DNA of 64,000 nt from Heloderma charlesbogerti. Lineage: Eukaryota > Chordata > Lepidosauria > Squamata > Helodermatidae. The DNA is taken from assembly GCA_026122225.1 (NCBI GenBank), contig JANEZZ010001868.1, positions 496,001 through 560,000 on the forward strand, in the 5' to 3' direction. The number at the start of each line of letters is the position of its first letter. The stretch's first letter is position 1. A model generated the notes under the pieces. That model had not been told where the DNA came from. It did no database searches and saw nothing but the letters and a program-made list of their open reading frames with translations. The position numbers and the translations under genes were made by a program. This document shows positions 54,110 to 63,884 of the stretch, piece by piece.

Positions 54110-55745
54110 TTGGTGTATGCTACCCTCAAGTCCTTGGAGGAAGGCCAGGAGAAAACAGTGTAACAAATGAACCAGTCCAGATATAGCTGCAGAGTGGATC
54201 CCAGCAGCAAACCCTCCTTGTGTTTGGACCCATGCAAACATGGCCCCTTCCCCCCACATACACACCTTATAGCCTTGTGCTGTGATTCTGCAGCACAGAA
54301 AAAGTGCAGAAGATGGCATCGAGCTCAAGATTCACAGCTTCCATTTCCATTTCCTTTCTTTTATTTTTGAAAAGCCACATTTCTAGTCCTCAGTATTTGT
54401 GAAGGGTAAGCTTGGAATTCTGTGGGCAAATGCCTGGTTGAAATCTCAAGAGGCCAGGGAGGTGGTAAGGTAAGATGTCCAGCAAGCGAAGGGGGGCCGG
54501 CATCAGACAGCCATCTCTCTCCTATGGGCAAACAAACAGAACAACTCTGCTTTTCTAAGTGCCGAATGTGGATTACCTGAGTGCAGAACTATTATTTTTT
54601 GATGTGGAGAGCGCCTGGCCCTAGTCGGACCCCTCCAGGCCTGGTTGCCTTGGCTTTGTTTGCCCAGTAGGCTGTATCCTTCCCAACATCTATTTTTAGG
54701 CTGCTGCTCACCCAAATGCTGCCTCGTCCTCCGGAGGAGGAGGAGGAGGACTTGAGTTGATATACCACCCCCGCCCCCACAGCATGATTTTGTGCAGGCC
54801 ATTTGTAGTTTGTAATTTTCCATTTAATTGCAACCCAGCATCCAGGCTCTTAATACATTCCAGACCCTCTTGGTTTGCCAAAGAAAACTCCTGGCATTTC
54901 AGGCTCTCGTTAAACCAGCAGCGTCTCCTCTCCGAGCCAAGCGGGCTTTACAGACGGTGGAAACTGCTCAAACAGGAGAGGGGGGAAAGGAAAGAGAGAA
55001 GCAGGTTCTTGTCTGCCTTCACCAAAGAGCAACAACCCCACAGTAGAAACACAAGTTGGGACAAAAGGGGGAAGCTGAGGTGCCTCTTGCTTAATGGTGC
55101 AGGGGGCAGGGAAGTAGGGGGTTTGGGTGTCCAGTTCAAGTTTCCCATCTCCCCACCACCACTTCTTCAGCAGGGGCGGCGGGCAGGTTCTGTGTTGGAA
55201 CTGGGCACCTATAATTTAGAAAGCATTTTTCAAACTCTAAACTGCTATGAAATTCTTCTAAATCTGCATTCCGTCCAGCCGGGTCATCATCTATGCCCGC
55301 TTGAATATTTGGGATGTGCTGAATATTTGCCTGCAGATATTTTGGGGGTGAAAAGGGGGGCTGTTGGCAGGAGCTGAAATCCCCCCCCCCCCGTACAAGC
55401 CTTAAATGTCTACCTCCTTCAGCTGCTGTTCAAAGCCATCGGCAGCAGCGGGTTCTTCTTTTCTCTGCTGTTGCTTTCCCACTGCTCTCTCCTCCCCCCC
55501 GCCGCCACTTTCTCCTTCCTTGAGTCACCCGACATCACTGTCACAAAGCCCATTCTGAGTCGGGGCAATTCCTTCCTGCCTTCGCTCTGAATGTGGCGAC
55601 AACCTTTGCTCCGGTTAACAGCCCCACATACCCCCAAAAGCACCAGAAGAGGCGCTCTTCGCTTTTCGCAGCTGATGAAAGCCTTTGCCCAAAAAAAGCT
55701 TCTCTCGCTTCTTTTTGGCTCAGTCTTATCCAAGAGATAAGAAGA
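54110..55745 (+). other. ELL intron 6 interval, mostly unique
   Basis: Apart from a (GGA)n-like run at 54733-54750 I recognise no repeat. The right end carries a TGAGTCA word near 55522 and a GATA cluster at 55725-55749. Confidence 0.4.
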
Positions 55746-55749
55746 TAAG
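55725..55749. promoter_or_regulatory. Cluster of three GATA motifs
   Basis: CTTATC, AGATAAG and AGATAAG within 25 bp, partly palindromic. Candidate GATA-factor site in ELL intron 6; function is inferred only. Confidence 0.35.
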
Positions 55750-55841
55750 CCCCAGGAATAGAATAACGGCAGTTTTGTTTTTCTGGTGGGAATTCATATC
55801 TGAACTAAAAAGGATTTCCAGAAGTTCAGAACATCAGCCCT
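55748..55841 (-). repeat. 94-bp perfect inverted duplicate, copy 2 (ELL intron 6)
   Basis: Exact reverse complement of 41385-41478; the CR1 that follows it (55842-56155) is a different, diverged copy. Confidence 0.93.
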
Positions 55842-56155
55842 CCTGGATTGAGCCCAGGGTCCATCTAGTCCAGCATCCTGTCCACACAGCAGCCAGCCAG
55901 CTGTCAGCCAGGAACCCACAAGCAGGGCATGAGCGCAACAGCACCCTCCCGCCCATGTTCCCCAGTATGGTCCTGGGGGTAGCACATAGCCATCAGGACT
56001 AGTATCCATTGATGGCCTCCTCCTCCTCCAGGAGTTTGTCTAGCCCGCTTTTAAAACCATCCAAATGGGTGGCCATCACTGCATCCCGTGGAAGTGAGTT
56101 CCATAGTTTAACTGCGCTGTGTGAAGAAGTCCTTCCTTTGATCTGTCCTGAATCT
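55824..56155 (-). mobile_element. CR1 LINE 3' end (type B)
   Basis: 'gggtccatctagtccagcat' 'cctgtccacacagcagccag' through 'aactgcgctgtgtgaagaag' 'tccttcctttgatctgtcct'. Confidence 0.85.
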
Positions 56156-56159
56156 GCAG

Positions 56160-56809
56160 GTTGATTGTCCAAACCTGCAACCTGTTGGGGCTTCCGTGAG
56201 TCGCCTCTTCAGATCCTCAGGTCGTTTAATCGGACTAATGGAAGCCAAGCCCCCAAATCCAGTGTTTTTGGTTTAGGGCTAGAACCAGAACGGAACCCAG
56301 ACCTAAACGCTGTTGTCTTGCATATCCCCTCTGCGCTCTCCAGCAAAAGCTGTTGGTCGTCGTTTTCATACCATTCGTCCTTGTGTTGTTTGTGCAAATT
56401 CGTGTTAATGCAGGGGTGCTGAACCGGAAGCAGGCTCCCAGTCCAGCTTCCCCAGATGACCAGCCCCCCCCATCCCTCCCCCTTTCCCCGGGCTGCCAGT
56501 TATTTGGTAGTTTCCTTGCTTTTGCACATCCCCATCCCCTTCTAAAAGGTTGCAATCCCTCCACTAAGACTGAGTTACTGGCAGGAAGGGCTTGAAGCCA
56601 GGACATAAGGGGTGGGGGGGAACCATTCTAGATGGTTTTTACCCAATCTTAAAAAATCATCTCATATTTGCTTGCCATGCTGCACCCGTAAGTGTTTTGA
56701 CTTCTCAGCCGTTCATTTGTAGCAGAAAGTAGCCGTGCAGAGCAATGCTTTGTGTAGCCTTCTGAGCCCTGTCTGAACATGCCGCTCCTGCTTTGTGCCC
56801 CCCCCGCAG
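56160..56809 (+). other. ELL intron 6, distal part, nothing recognised
   Basis: No repeat or second exon seen before the acceptor of exon 7. Confidence 0.4.
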
Positions 56810-56906
56810 AAAACTCTGCCCTCCGCAGAACACCAGCTGCCCCCCTGAGAACCCTGCTCCGAGTCCACCAAGGGACAACACAAACGCATCTTCCTCCCCT
56901 CCCCAG
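56810..56906 (+). CDS. ELL: ELL exon 7 (residues 282-314)
   Basis: 97 nt encode KLCPPQNTSCPPENPAPSPP, RDNTNASSSPPQ after a split Arg codon; human continues RKLCQPQ (from memory). It is Pro/Ser-rich and marks the start of the disordered linker. Acceptor ccccccgcag, donor CAG|GTAAGT, ends in phase 0. Confidence 0.95.
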
Positions 56907-57296
56907 GTAAGTGACAGCTCCTCGAGGCGTGTGCAGAGAGCCGTGGCAGGGACGCAAGGCCGGTCGGTGTTCCTACTTCTGTGGGGCAGAGGGTTTCCTC
57001 AGCTTTGGGATAAGGTGATAAAACCAGCCTTTCCTGACCTGGGGGCAGATGTGTTTTACTGGCTGGAAACGATGGGAGGGTGCCCGAGTTGGGGGAGCCT
57101 GATATGCCACAAAGTAGCAATGTAAATAATACAAATGTCCATGGATGCATGGAGAAGTTGGGGTGAAAACCATTTCCCGTCTGGTAGGGAGCACAGCCCC
57201 CCAGTGGCAATGGATTTAAAGCCTCTGCGTTTCGGGCTTCCCAAGTGAAGATGCTTCTCTTTTAACGCTGTGTTGAATTTCTCCTTGTTCCCCCAG

Positions 57297-57774
57297 AAGC
57301 GACCCCAGCCACTGGAATTCACGGACCCGCCGGCCAACAAAAAGTCCCGGATTTCTCACTTTGCCCAGAGGACTCAGGCTGTTCTCAATGGCAAACTGAA
57401 CTCTGCCAGCAGCAAGGAGGCCTCTTTGGCTGCCCTGGCAGCGCCCGCCGATCTGGTCAGCTCCAGTTCCGTCTTCCCGACCCTGGAGTTGCCGAGGCCT
57501 CACGACCCGCTGTCCGACGTCAGCAACGACCTTGGCCACAATGGCAAAGACTTTGAGATGGCGGAGCCGGCCGAGAGGTTGGCGGTGGCAGGGGCGGGCT
57601 CTGTCCCAGCGAGCAAACACAACTGTGGCACACACTCGAAGTCCCGGAGGAAGCTCAAGAAGCAGCACCGGGAGAGGGAAAGGAAGGAAGAGCAACAGCA
57701 GCAGTCCCGGGAGGAGGCAAACTGTGAACAGAAGAAGGACGTCTCGAACACGGGCCCCACGCAAGTCATTGCAG
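57297..57774 (+). CDS. ELL: ELL exon 8 (residues 315-474), linker region
   Basis: 478 nt encode the linker. KRPQPLEFTDPPANKKSRIS (315-334) matches human KRLQPPDFIDPLANKKPRIS, HDPLSDVSNDLGH (383-395) matches human HDPLADVSNDLGH, and a basic stretch KSRRKLKKQHRERERK (about 429-444) is followed by EEQQQQ, comparable to the human lysine-rich KKKSKKHKDKE and a likely nuclear localisation signal. Acceptor ttgttcccccag, donor G|GTGGGT. The rest of the linker is poorly conserved and Ala/Ser-rich. Confidence 0.96.
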
Positions 57775-57929
57775 GTGGGTGTGGCGCCAGGAGGCCCGCG
57801 GCTTTGAGTGACTTGCGAGGTGCTGGCATTTACAGAGGAGAGAGAAACAAATGGCTCTTTCGACAAGCATGCTTCCTTTGTGCTCAGGATCACCAATTGT
57901 GCCGTTTTTTCCCATTCTAAAAGGCTTAA

Positions 57930-58905
57930 ATTTTATTCATTTATTTAAAACATTGGTATCCCACCCTATATCATTAAGATTTCAGGGCAGCGTACAGATA
58001 AAATCAATTTATTTATTAATTTTTTCCAATCTTTTATTGTAAATTTTTACAAAACAAACTGAAAACATAAAACCTATAAAAAAAGTACAACATAAAAATA
58101 CGACATGTTCAAAACTCCTCAGTTCCTGATATTACAATATTCAAGAAAGGAAAAAAAGGGGGGGAAAGGTTACACATAAACTTCAGTGCAAGCAGACCAA
58201 ATATCTGCATATAAGTCCATTTGCAAGTTACACCTCTTTCAAATGTTGCTACTGTTAGGTCTTCAGTCCATTGCGTTATAGGCGGTGAGCTTTTATCCTT
58301 CCAATATCGTAGTATCAGTCTTTTAGCAACCAAAAGGGTGCAAAAAATCCATTTACGCTGACTGTGTGTTACATTCCAAGAAGCAGGTAAATAGTTTAAA
58401 AGATAAAATCAATTTAAGCAGTATAAAGCAGTAAATCATTTAAACAGCTAAAGGCATATTAAACAAGATAATACCAATTAAAATTTAAAACAGTTAAAAC
58501 AGTGTGCTACTTTAGGGAATGCATTTAGCCCTCAAAGGCTTGGGTAACAAGGCACGTTTTTACTTGGTGCCGAAATGAGATCAGTGTCTGCGCCAATCGG
58601 GCCTCCAAGGGGAGGGCATTCCACAGCTGGGGTGCCACAGCAGAGAAGACCCTCTTCCACATCCCACCGTAGTGTATGTCTCACATTGGTGGAGTACAGA
58701 GAAGGGCCCCTCCAACAGATCTCAGTCCCTGGGCAGGCGTATATAGGGAGAGGCACCTCTTCAAATATCAAGGTCCCAAACCGCTTAGGGCTTTAAATGC
58801 CACCACCAAAACCTTGAATTCTGACCGGAAGCGTATTGGCAGCCAGTGCAATTCCTTTAAAACGGGTGTTATATGATTTCTAAATGTCTCCCAAGGTACT
58901 GGCAG
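57930..58905 (-). mobile_element. L2-clade LINE, split by an L1
   Basis: 57930-57995 is the reversed 3' tail and 58401-58905 continues it, with 'gcattccacagctggggtgc' (ORF end) and the minus-strand string LHWLPIRFRSEFKVLVVAF at 58768-58860. Confidence 0.85.
58012..58400 (-). mobile_element. L1 LINE 3' end with target-site duplication
   Basis: The minus strand encodes LVAKRLILRYWKDKSSPPIT, the C-terminal end of L1 ORF2, followed by a 3' UTR and A-rich end. The insert is bracketed by a 16-bp duplication, AGATAAAATCAATTTA (57996-58011 and 58401-58416), typical of target-primed reverse transcription by L1. It is the only L1 seen. Confidence 0.92.
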
Positions 58906-59039
58906 GAAGGGCTTTAACCTAGAACAGAGGGGTATTTCTTTGCATTTTTGGCCCTTCCCACCCCTGGAAGCATCTCCAAAATGGCGTCCAGCCCTCAACC
59001 TGAAAGAGGTCCGACAACCCTGGTTTAGACAATGCACAT

Positions 59040-59480
59040 GTTGTGTTGCAGGAGGGGGCATCTGAAAAGAAGCTGCCTGTCCCACAAGAGAGAAAGACGG
59101 GCAAGTGGTCTGATCTGGTATTAGGCAGTTTCCAGCGTGCTCTTCCAGGCTCATGGTGGACAGACGGGGACTGGTTTTATGTGGCCACGCCGCCATGGGT
59201 TGCTGAGTTACTGACTGAACCTCCACTATGCGCCAACAACACTCACACCCCTCTAGGGACAGTGTCATGAACTTGCCCAAACACAGGCGCACATCCCTCG
59301 GCTCGCTCGTTGCTAGCCCGGCCAGCGTGGAAGCGGAGATCCAAAGCCTCTTTCGCACTTCCCACCACAGAGCTTCAGCAGCATGGCGCCTCTTTAATTT
59401 GGAGCAGCCAAAAAGTCGCAAAGACCTCTTTGGGCTGGATGTCAAGCAAAAAAGCCAAGGAAGCATGGGACAGATTTTTG
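59040..59480 (+). other. Unassigned interval in ELL intron 8
   Basis: Contains an open stretch (59228-59480) with no recognisable family; splice signals and codon pattern do not support an exon. Confidence 0.35.
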
Positions 59481-59481
59481 T

Positions 59482-59835
59482 TGTTGGTTCATTCATTGCA
59501 TTTCTAAACCATCCAAAAGCTGAAGCTCTCTGGATGGTTTACAAAGATTAGGGTGCAATCTTTGTACTTTTGTAAAGCGTCCAGAGAGCTTCGGCTATGG
59601 GGCAGTATAGAAATTAATAAATAATAATAGTTTTGTGCATGTTTAGACAGACAAAGCCCTACAACTCCCAGCATTGAATGCTGGGAGTTGTAGGACTTTT
59701 TTCTGTCGAAACATGCATAGGATTGTGCCTTGAGATCCTAAAAATACCATATAAAACTATTGCCATACCAAAATATAAAACAGTTTTGCACAATCAACAG
59801 TAAAAAAATCGCAGGACATGATGCAAAGACACTGC
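59482..59835 (-). mobile_element. L2-type tail split by a GTTTAGACAGA-type MITE
   Basis: The reversed L2 tail (59482-59547) continues at 59739. Between them lies a MITE (59548-59738) whose centre 'aactcccagcattgaatgct' 'gggagttg' is palindromic and which itself carries a plus-oriented L2-tail piece (59560-59632). Confidence 0.7.
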
Positions 59836-59924
59836 AGTTTGTTATCGTCTTAGGGTGGAATGGAGGAAGTGTGACGTAGGTTTCATATAACACATGTTTT
59901 CCAGTGCATAGCTCAGCCGTCCGC

Positions 59925-60052
59925 AATCCATTTCTCTCCAAATGTTTTGGGCGACAACTCCCAGAATTCCTGACCATTGCCCATGCTGGCTGGGGCTGGT
60001 GGGAATCGAAATCCAAAATATCTGCTGGGCACCAGTTCGGGGAACACTGTTG
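59925..60052. repeat. Palindromic MITE-like element, diverged full-length
   Basis: 'ctccaaatgttttgggcgac' 'aactcccagaattcctgacc' and 'gctggtgggaatcgaaatcc' 'gggcaccagttcggggaac'. Confidence 0.65.
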
Positions 60053-60194
60053 TACCTAATTCACCTTCCAGAACTAATCCTGCCTTTACTCACACAGAGA
60101 CTTTCCTGCAGATCTGTGTAACAATTAGTGTTGGGAAGAACTTCTGGCTTTTATGTTTTCCTCATACCCTGAGAAGTCAGACCGTGGATCTGCC

Positions 60195-60265
60195 TAGCTC
60201 AGAACTGTACACGGACTGGCAGCAGCTCTCCAGCCTTACCTGGAGATGGCGGGGGGGGGGTGGCG
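60195..60265 (-). mobile_element. tRNA-derived SINE fragment
   Basis: 'ctggcagcagctctccagcc' 'ttacctggagatgg', reversed body of the 22370-22545 family. Confidence 0.6.
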
Positions 60266-60349
60266 GGGAGAGACACAACCGTTGCCAGTTCTGTCCCAGC
60301 ATGCCTTGCTTGGGTCCTGAGATCGCTTATGCACCTGCCACGCCTCAAA

Positions 60350-60685
60350 CCCAATTTAAAGCAGACATGCCAAACTTCTTTCATCCCGGGGGCCAAATCA
60401 CAATTCAGGCAAGTTCTTGGGGGTCGCATTCTAGTGGTGGGTGGAGCTGAAGGCAAAAGGGGGCAGGGCCACAAATAACATCATCTTTTAGGTAAAGCTC
60501 TGGTATGTCACCCTTAGGGTGCTGCACCAAAGCCAGAAAACCACCCAATGATCCGTGACTGGGGGAAAGGGTGGGACCAGGGAAAGTGGCGGGGGCTGTC
60601 TGGGGACCTCCAGATCTGGCTTGCGGACATGCCGGATTTGGCCCATGGCCCTGAAGGTTCTGCACCCCCGGTATAAAGAGTTTGG
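60350..60685. repeat. Unclassified interspersed repeat
   Basis: 'gccaaacttctttcatcccg' 'ggggccaaatcacaattcag' ... 'ggatttggcccatggccctg'. The two ends are loosely inverted. No coding. Confidence 0.4.
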
Positions 60686-61067
60686 TTGAACTCTGAAGCT
60701 TGCTTCCTGCTTTCCTAGGTGGTCCTAAAAATGGTGGTACGCTAGGAGTCTGTCCCCCCGCATTTTTTTTCTAATGGGCCAGCGTGGATGTGTGCATGTT
60801 TTATTTTTTTTCTACGATGAGCAGCTGTTTCTCAGAACATCCTGCAGGGCTACATGTACGTCCTGAGTATGATCACTAGGCGGCAGCCAAAGGCAACCCA
60901 GATCCCATGTCCTGCCCTCCTTCCTGTCCATCCCTCATTCAGTTTCCTTCCTGGATGGACTTTTTTTTTTACTAGCCACAACTAGAATTAAGACACGCTC
61001 CAAGTGGCACTGCTGATCACGTCTGTGTACATGAACCAGCCTGCACGCCACAGCACAAAATCCTCTT

Positions 61068-62660
61068 TTTTATTTTTATTTATTTCATTTCACTTCTATA
61101 CCGCCGAAGCTCTCTGGGCGGTTCACACAAATTAAAACCACAGAGCACAGCATAAAACAATATAAAATATGAAAGCTTAGAACCACAATAGAACAGTACA
61201 ACCAGAATAAAACCTCGCAGCAATGCAGAGATTGAAAATACAGATTGAAAACACCAAAGCTAAAAGGCGAGGAAGCTAAAATGCCAAAATACTGGGAGAA
61301 TAAAAAAGGCTTTGCCTGGCGCCGGAAGGAGTACAACATCGGTGCTAGGTGAACCTCTCCAGGGAGCTCATTCCATAGCTGGGGCCACAGCAGAAAAGGC
61401 CCTCCTCCTGGTAGCCACCTGTATTGGCTCCAGGAGCGTAGCCAAGTCATTTGTAGTGTTGGAGAGGCCTAGAGATCCATAATGCTTGCTTAAGTTCATG
61501 ATTGGTGCAATTCCCATGCTAGCAAGCCTCTGAGCATGTGCAGATGAGTCAAAAGGCTGATAAAAGCCTTCTTGGTGCATTCCTGGCTAATGAGGAGAGT
61601 CTTTATCTCTGATGTGCCTGAGAAGCAGAGGCTGTTTACCTCAAAGCTGCAGGTGGCCGTGCTGAGAACCAAACACTGCTAGCCCATGCGGGGAGTGAAC
61701 GCTGGGGGCGCGTGCTGCTGAAACGCTGCTTATTGCTAACCTGTAGAGTCTAAGACCCATTGTGCCCAGCGGCTCGGGGTTCAGAGAAGCTGTCTGATCC
61801 AACCACTGGGTAGGCCTGTGTGCTGGAAGTTGCCCAATAAACCTTCCTTGTAAGCAGACCTTACAAGATAAATGAGTCTGATTTATCATTATGTTGGCAC
61901 CTCTGACCTAAGAGTTGGACGCCCACGGCCGGGGCAACACGCCACCTGCCTCACTTCCTTTGGCAGGGGCTCCTGGAGAAGTACCGCTGAGGGTGATCTT
62001 AGGGTCCGGGCAGGCACATATGGGAGGACGCAGTCCTTCAGAGAACCTGGCCCCAAGCCATTAAGGCTTTGAATGTTAACACCGGCACTTTGAATCAGGC
62101 CCAGAAACGGACTGGCAGCCAGTGCAGCTGGAAAAGTACTGGCGTAATATGAGCTCGTTGGCCGGTCCCTGTTAACAGTCTCGCTGCCCTGTCTTGGACC
62201 AGCTGAAGTTTCAAAGGCAGCCCTGCGTATAACACATTGCTGTAATCAAGATGAGAGGTTATCAGAGCACAGATAACTGTAGCTAGGCCATCTCTGTCCA
62301 GATAAGGGTGTAGCTGGAATTTCACCCTTAGCTGATCAAAGGTGCTCCATACCACCAAGTCCACCCATGCCTCAAGTGACAGTCCTGGGTCCAAGAGCAC
62401 ACCCAAACTATGAACCTGATCCTTTAGGGGAGTGCAGCCCCCGCCCCCCCAGAACAGGTTGAGTATCACCCAGCCAGGCAGGCAGACCACCCACTAACAG
62501 TACCTCCGTCCTGCCTGGAATGAGTCTCCATTTATTGGCCCTCATCCAATCCGTTATCGTGCCCAAGCACTGATTCAGAACACCGGCTGCCTCGCCTGGG
62601 TTCAGTGAGAAAGAGGCAGAGCTGGGGGTCAACCGCATATTGATGGCCAAGTCCTTTCAA
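61068..62660 (-). mobile_element. L2-clade LINE, longest copy, split by a solo LTR
   Basis: 3' tail at 61068-61130, ORF end 61320-61419, then after the LTR the RT region: LNQCLGTITDWMRANKWRL, VHSLGVLLDPGLSLEAWV, SHLDYSNVLYAGLP, AARLLTGTGQRAHITPVL and FQLHWLPVRF on the minus strand. Frameshifted and 5' truncated. It ends 100 bp before ELL exon 9. Confidence 0.9.
61420..61940 (-). mobile_element. Solo LTR with target-site duplication
   Basis: A 521-bp insert interrupts the L2 exactly and is bracketed by GCCACC (61414-61419 and 61941-61946). It begins TGTATTGG and ends CAACAC. Plus-strand signals are a TATA-like 'ctgataaaagcc' (61558) and AATAAA (61839) followed by a T/G-rich stretch, suggesting the LTR itself reads on the plus strand; strand here is uncertain. 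No internal sequence remains. Confidence 0.72.
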
Positions 62661-62759
62661 GCCCCCTTTCTTTAAGCAGAGTGCCTCTTGTGCAAGTGGC
62701 TGAAGTTGAAGATGCCAAACTTTTCCTTCTTTCCCCCCTTATGCCCTTCTCGCTCCCAG

Positions 62760-62826
62760 GTTTGAACGGGATGTGCAACAGCTCCAGCGTTCCATCGTCC
62801 ACGTCGGACACTCCAGACTACTTGCT
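62760..62826 (+). CDS. ELL: ELL exon 9 (residues 474-496, split codon)
   Basis: 67 nt encode LNGMCNSSSVPSSTSDTPDY LL after a split Gly codon; human has LNGTCSVSSVPTSTSETPDYLL (from memory). PDYLL immediately precedes the occludin-homology domain. Acceptor cgctcccag, donor GTAAGT. The next exon must start by completing the Leu codon and lies beyond 64000. Confidence 0.97.
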
Positions 62827-63029
62827 GTAAGTGTTTGAGGGACCGGGAGTGGGGGGGCTGAGTGTTGGCAGGGCCTGGGTGCCGCTTCCTGCAGCGGCCA
62901 GACAGACGCCACAGTGGGAACCCCACAAGCAGGGCAGTGAAGGCAAGACCCCTCCTCAGTTTCTCCCCCTGACAAGCGATACCTGGGGTAGACGTTTGCT
63001 GTGCATGGAGCTTAGAATAGCAGACGAGC

Positions 63030-63880
63030 CCGGCTGCATCAGACCACAGTCCCCTCTGGCCCAGCATTCTGTTCCCCGAGTCGCCTATCAGATGCCCACG
63101 GGAGCCTACGAGCAGAGCCTGTGTGGTGCAGTGGTTAGAGCATTGGTCTGGGATGTGGGAGACCCAGGTTTGAGTCCCCGCTCCATCATGAGGCGACTTT
63201 GGGCCAGTCACTGACGCCAAGCCTAACCTACCTCGCAGGGTTGTTGTGAGGATAACATGGAGGAGAGCAGGACCATGTAAGCCACTTCGGGCTCCTTGGA
63301 GGAAAGGCAAGATTTGAATGTTGATGATGATAAAGGCATGAGCACAATACCACTCTCCCACCCATGTTCCCCAGCAACTGGTGCACATAGACACACTACC
63401 TCTGAGACTGGAGGTGGCGTATAGCTGTCATGACTAGAAGCCATTGATAGCCTTCTCCTCCTCCAGGAATTTGTCTAACCCCCTTTTAAAGCCATAAAAA
63501 TGGGTGGATATCACTACATCTTACGGTAGGGAATTCCATAGTTTAACTCTGCGCTTCCCTCCTTGGATCTATCCCGAATCTCCCCCCAATCAGCTTCTTG
63601 GGATGACCCCATTGGGCTCTAGTATTATGAGAGAGGGAGAAGAATGTCTCCCTGTCTACTTTCTCCACACCAGGCATCATTTTGTCCACCTTGATCACAT
63701 CTCCCTTCACTCACCTTTTCTCCAAGCTAAACAGACCCATATGTTTACAACCGCTCTCTAGCCCCTGGATTATTTTCCTTGGCCTTTTCTGCCCTTTTTC
63801 CACCTCTACAATATCTTAGGTGTGGTAATCGGAACTGGACATAATAGTCCAAGCGCAGTTCCATGTTTAGTTTTCCTGGC
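63030..63880 (-). mobile_element. CR1 LINE (type B), split by a SINE
   Basis: 63030-63115 is the reversed tail ('ctggcccagcattctgttcc'); from 63338 it resumes ('catgagcacaataccactct') through the ORF2 end and LEKVQK region to about 63870. Confidence 0.85.
63118..63333 (+). mobile_element. Sauria-type tRNA SINE, full-length, nested in CR1
   Basis: Head 'tgtgtggtgcagtggttaga' with A box, 'gtttgagtccccgctccatc' with B box, body 'ctacctcgcagggttgttgt' 'gaggataacatggagg', tail 'ggcaagatttgaatgttgat'. Confidence 0.85.
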
Positions 63881-63884
63881 TGGT

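Larger units (their letters stand above)
15508..62826 (+). other. ELL: ELL gene, first nine coding exons (3' end beyond window)
   Basis: Nine exons join in frame to 1,487 nt (495 codons + 2 bases): 15508-15639, 33897-33944, 44097-44218, 46110-46273, 52485-52738, 53617-53741, 56810-56906, 57297-57774 and 62760-62826. Every junction keeps phase and has GT/AG borders. ELL raises the catalytic rate of RNA polymerase II by suppressing pausing, and works in the super elongation complex (with AFF1/AFF4, P-TEFb) and the little elongation complex at snRNA genes. The visible part covers the conserved N-terminal ELL domain (about residues 1-290) and the disordered linker. The C-terminal occludin-homology domain, which begins just after the PDYLL motif, lies to the right. 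ELL rather than ELL2/ELL3 is favoured by the MAALxxxGxxLSCGR start, ANKKSRISHF and HDPLSDVSNDLGH. Introns are 18257, 10152, 1891, 6211, 878, 3068, 390 and 4985 bp. Confidence 0.96.

Noticed and set aside
59228..59551. 107-codon frame in ELL intron 8
   Set aside because: It runs into an L2 tail, has no homology I recognise and no splice signals that fit.
15508..62826. Assignment to ELL2 or ELL3 instead of ELL
   Set aside because: The N-terminus, the ANKKSRISHF and DVSNDLGH motifs and linkage to MRPL34/DDA1 (human 19p13.11 genes) fit ELL better; the ELL2-specific segments I recall are absent.
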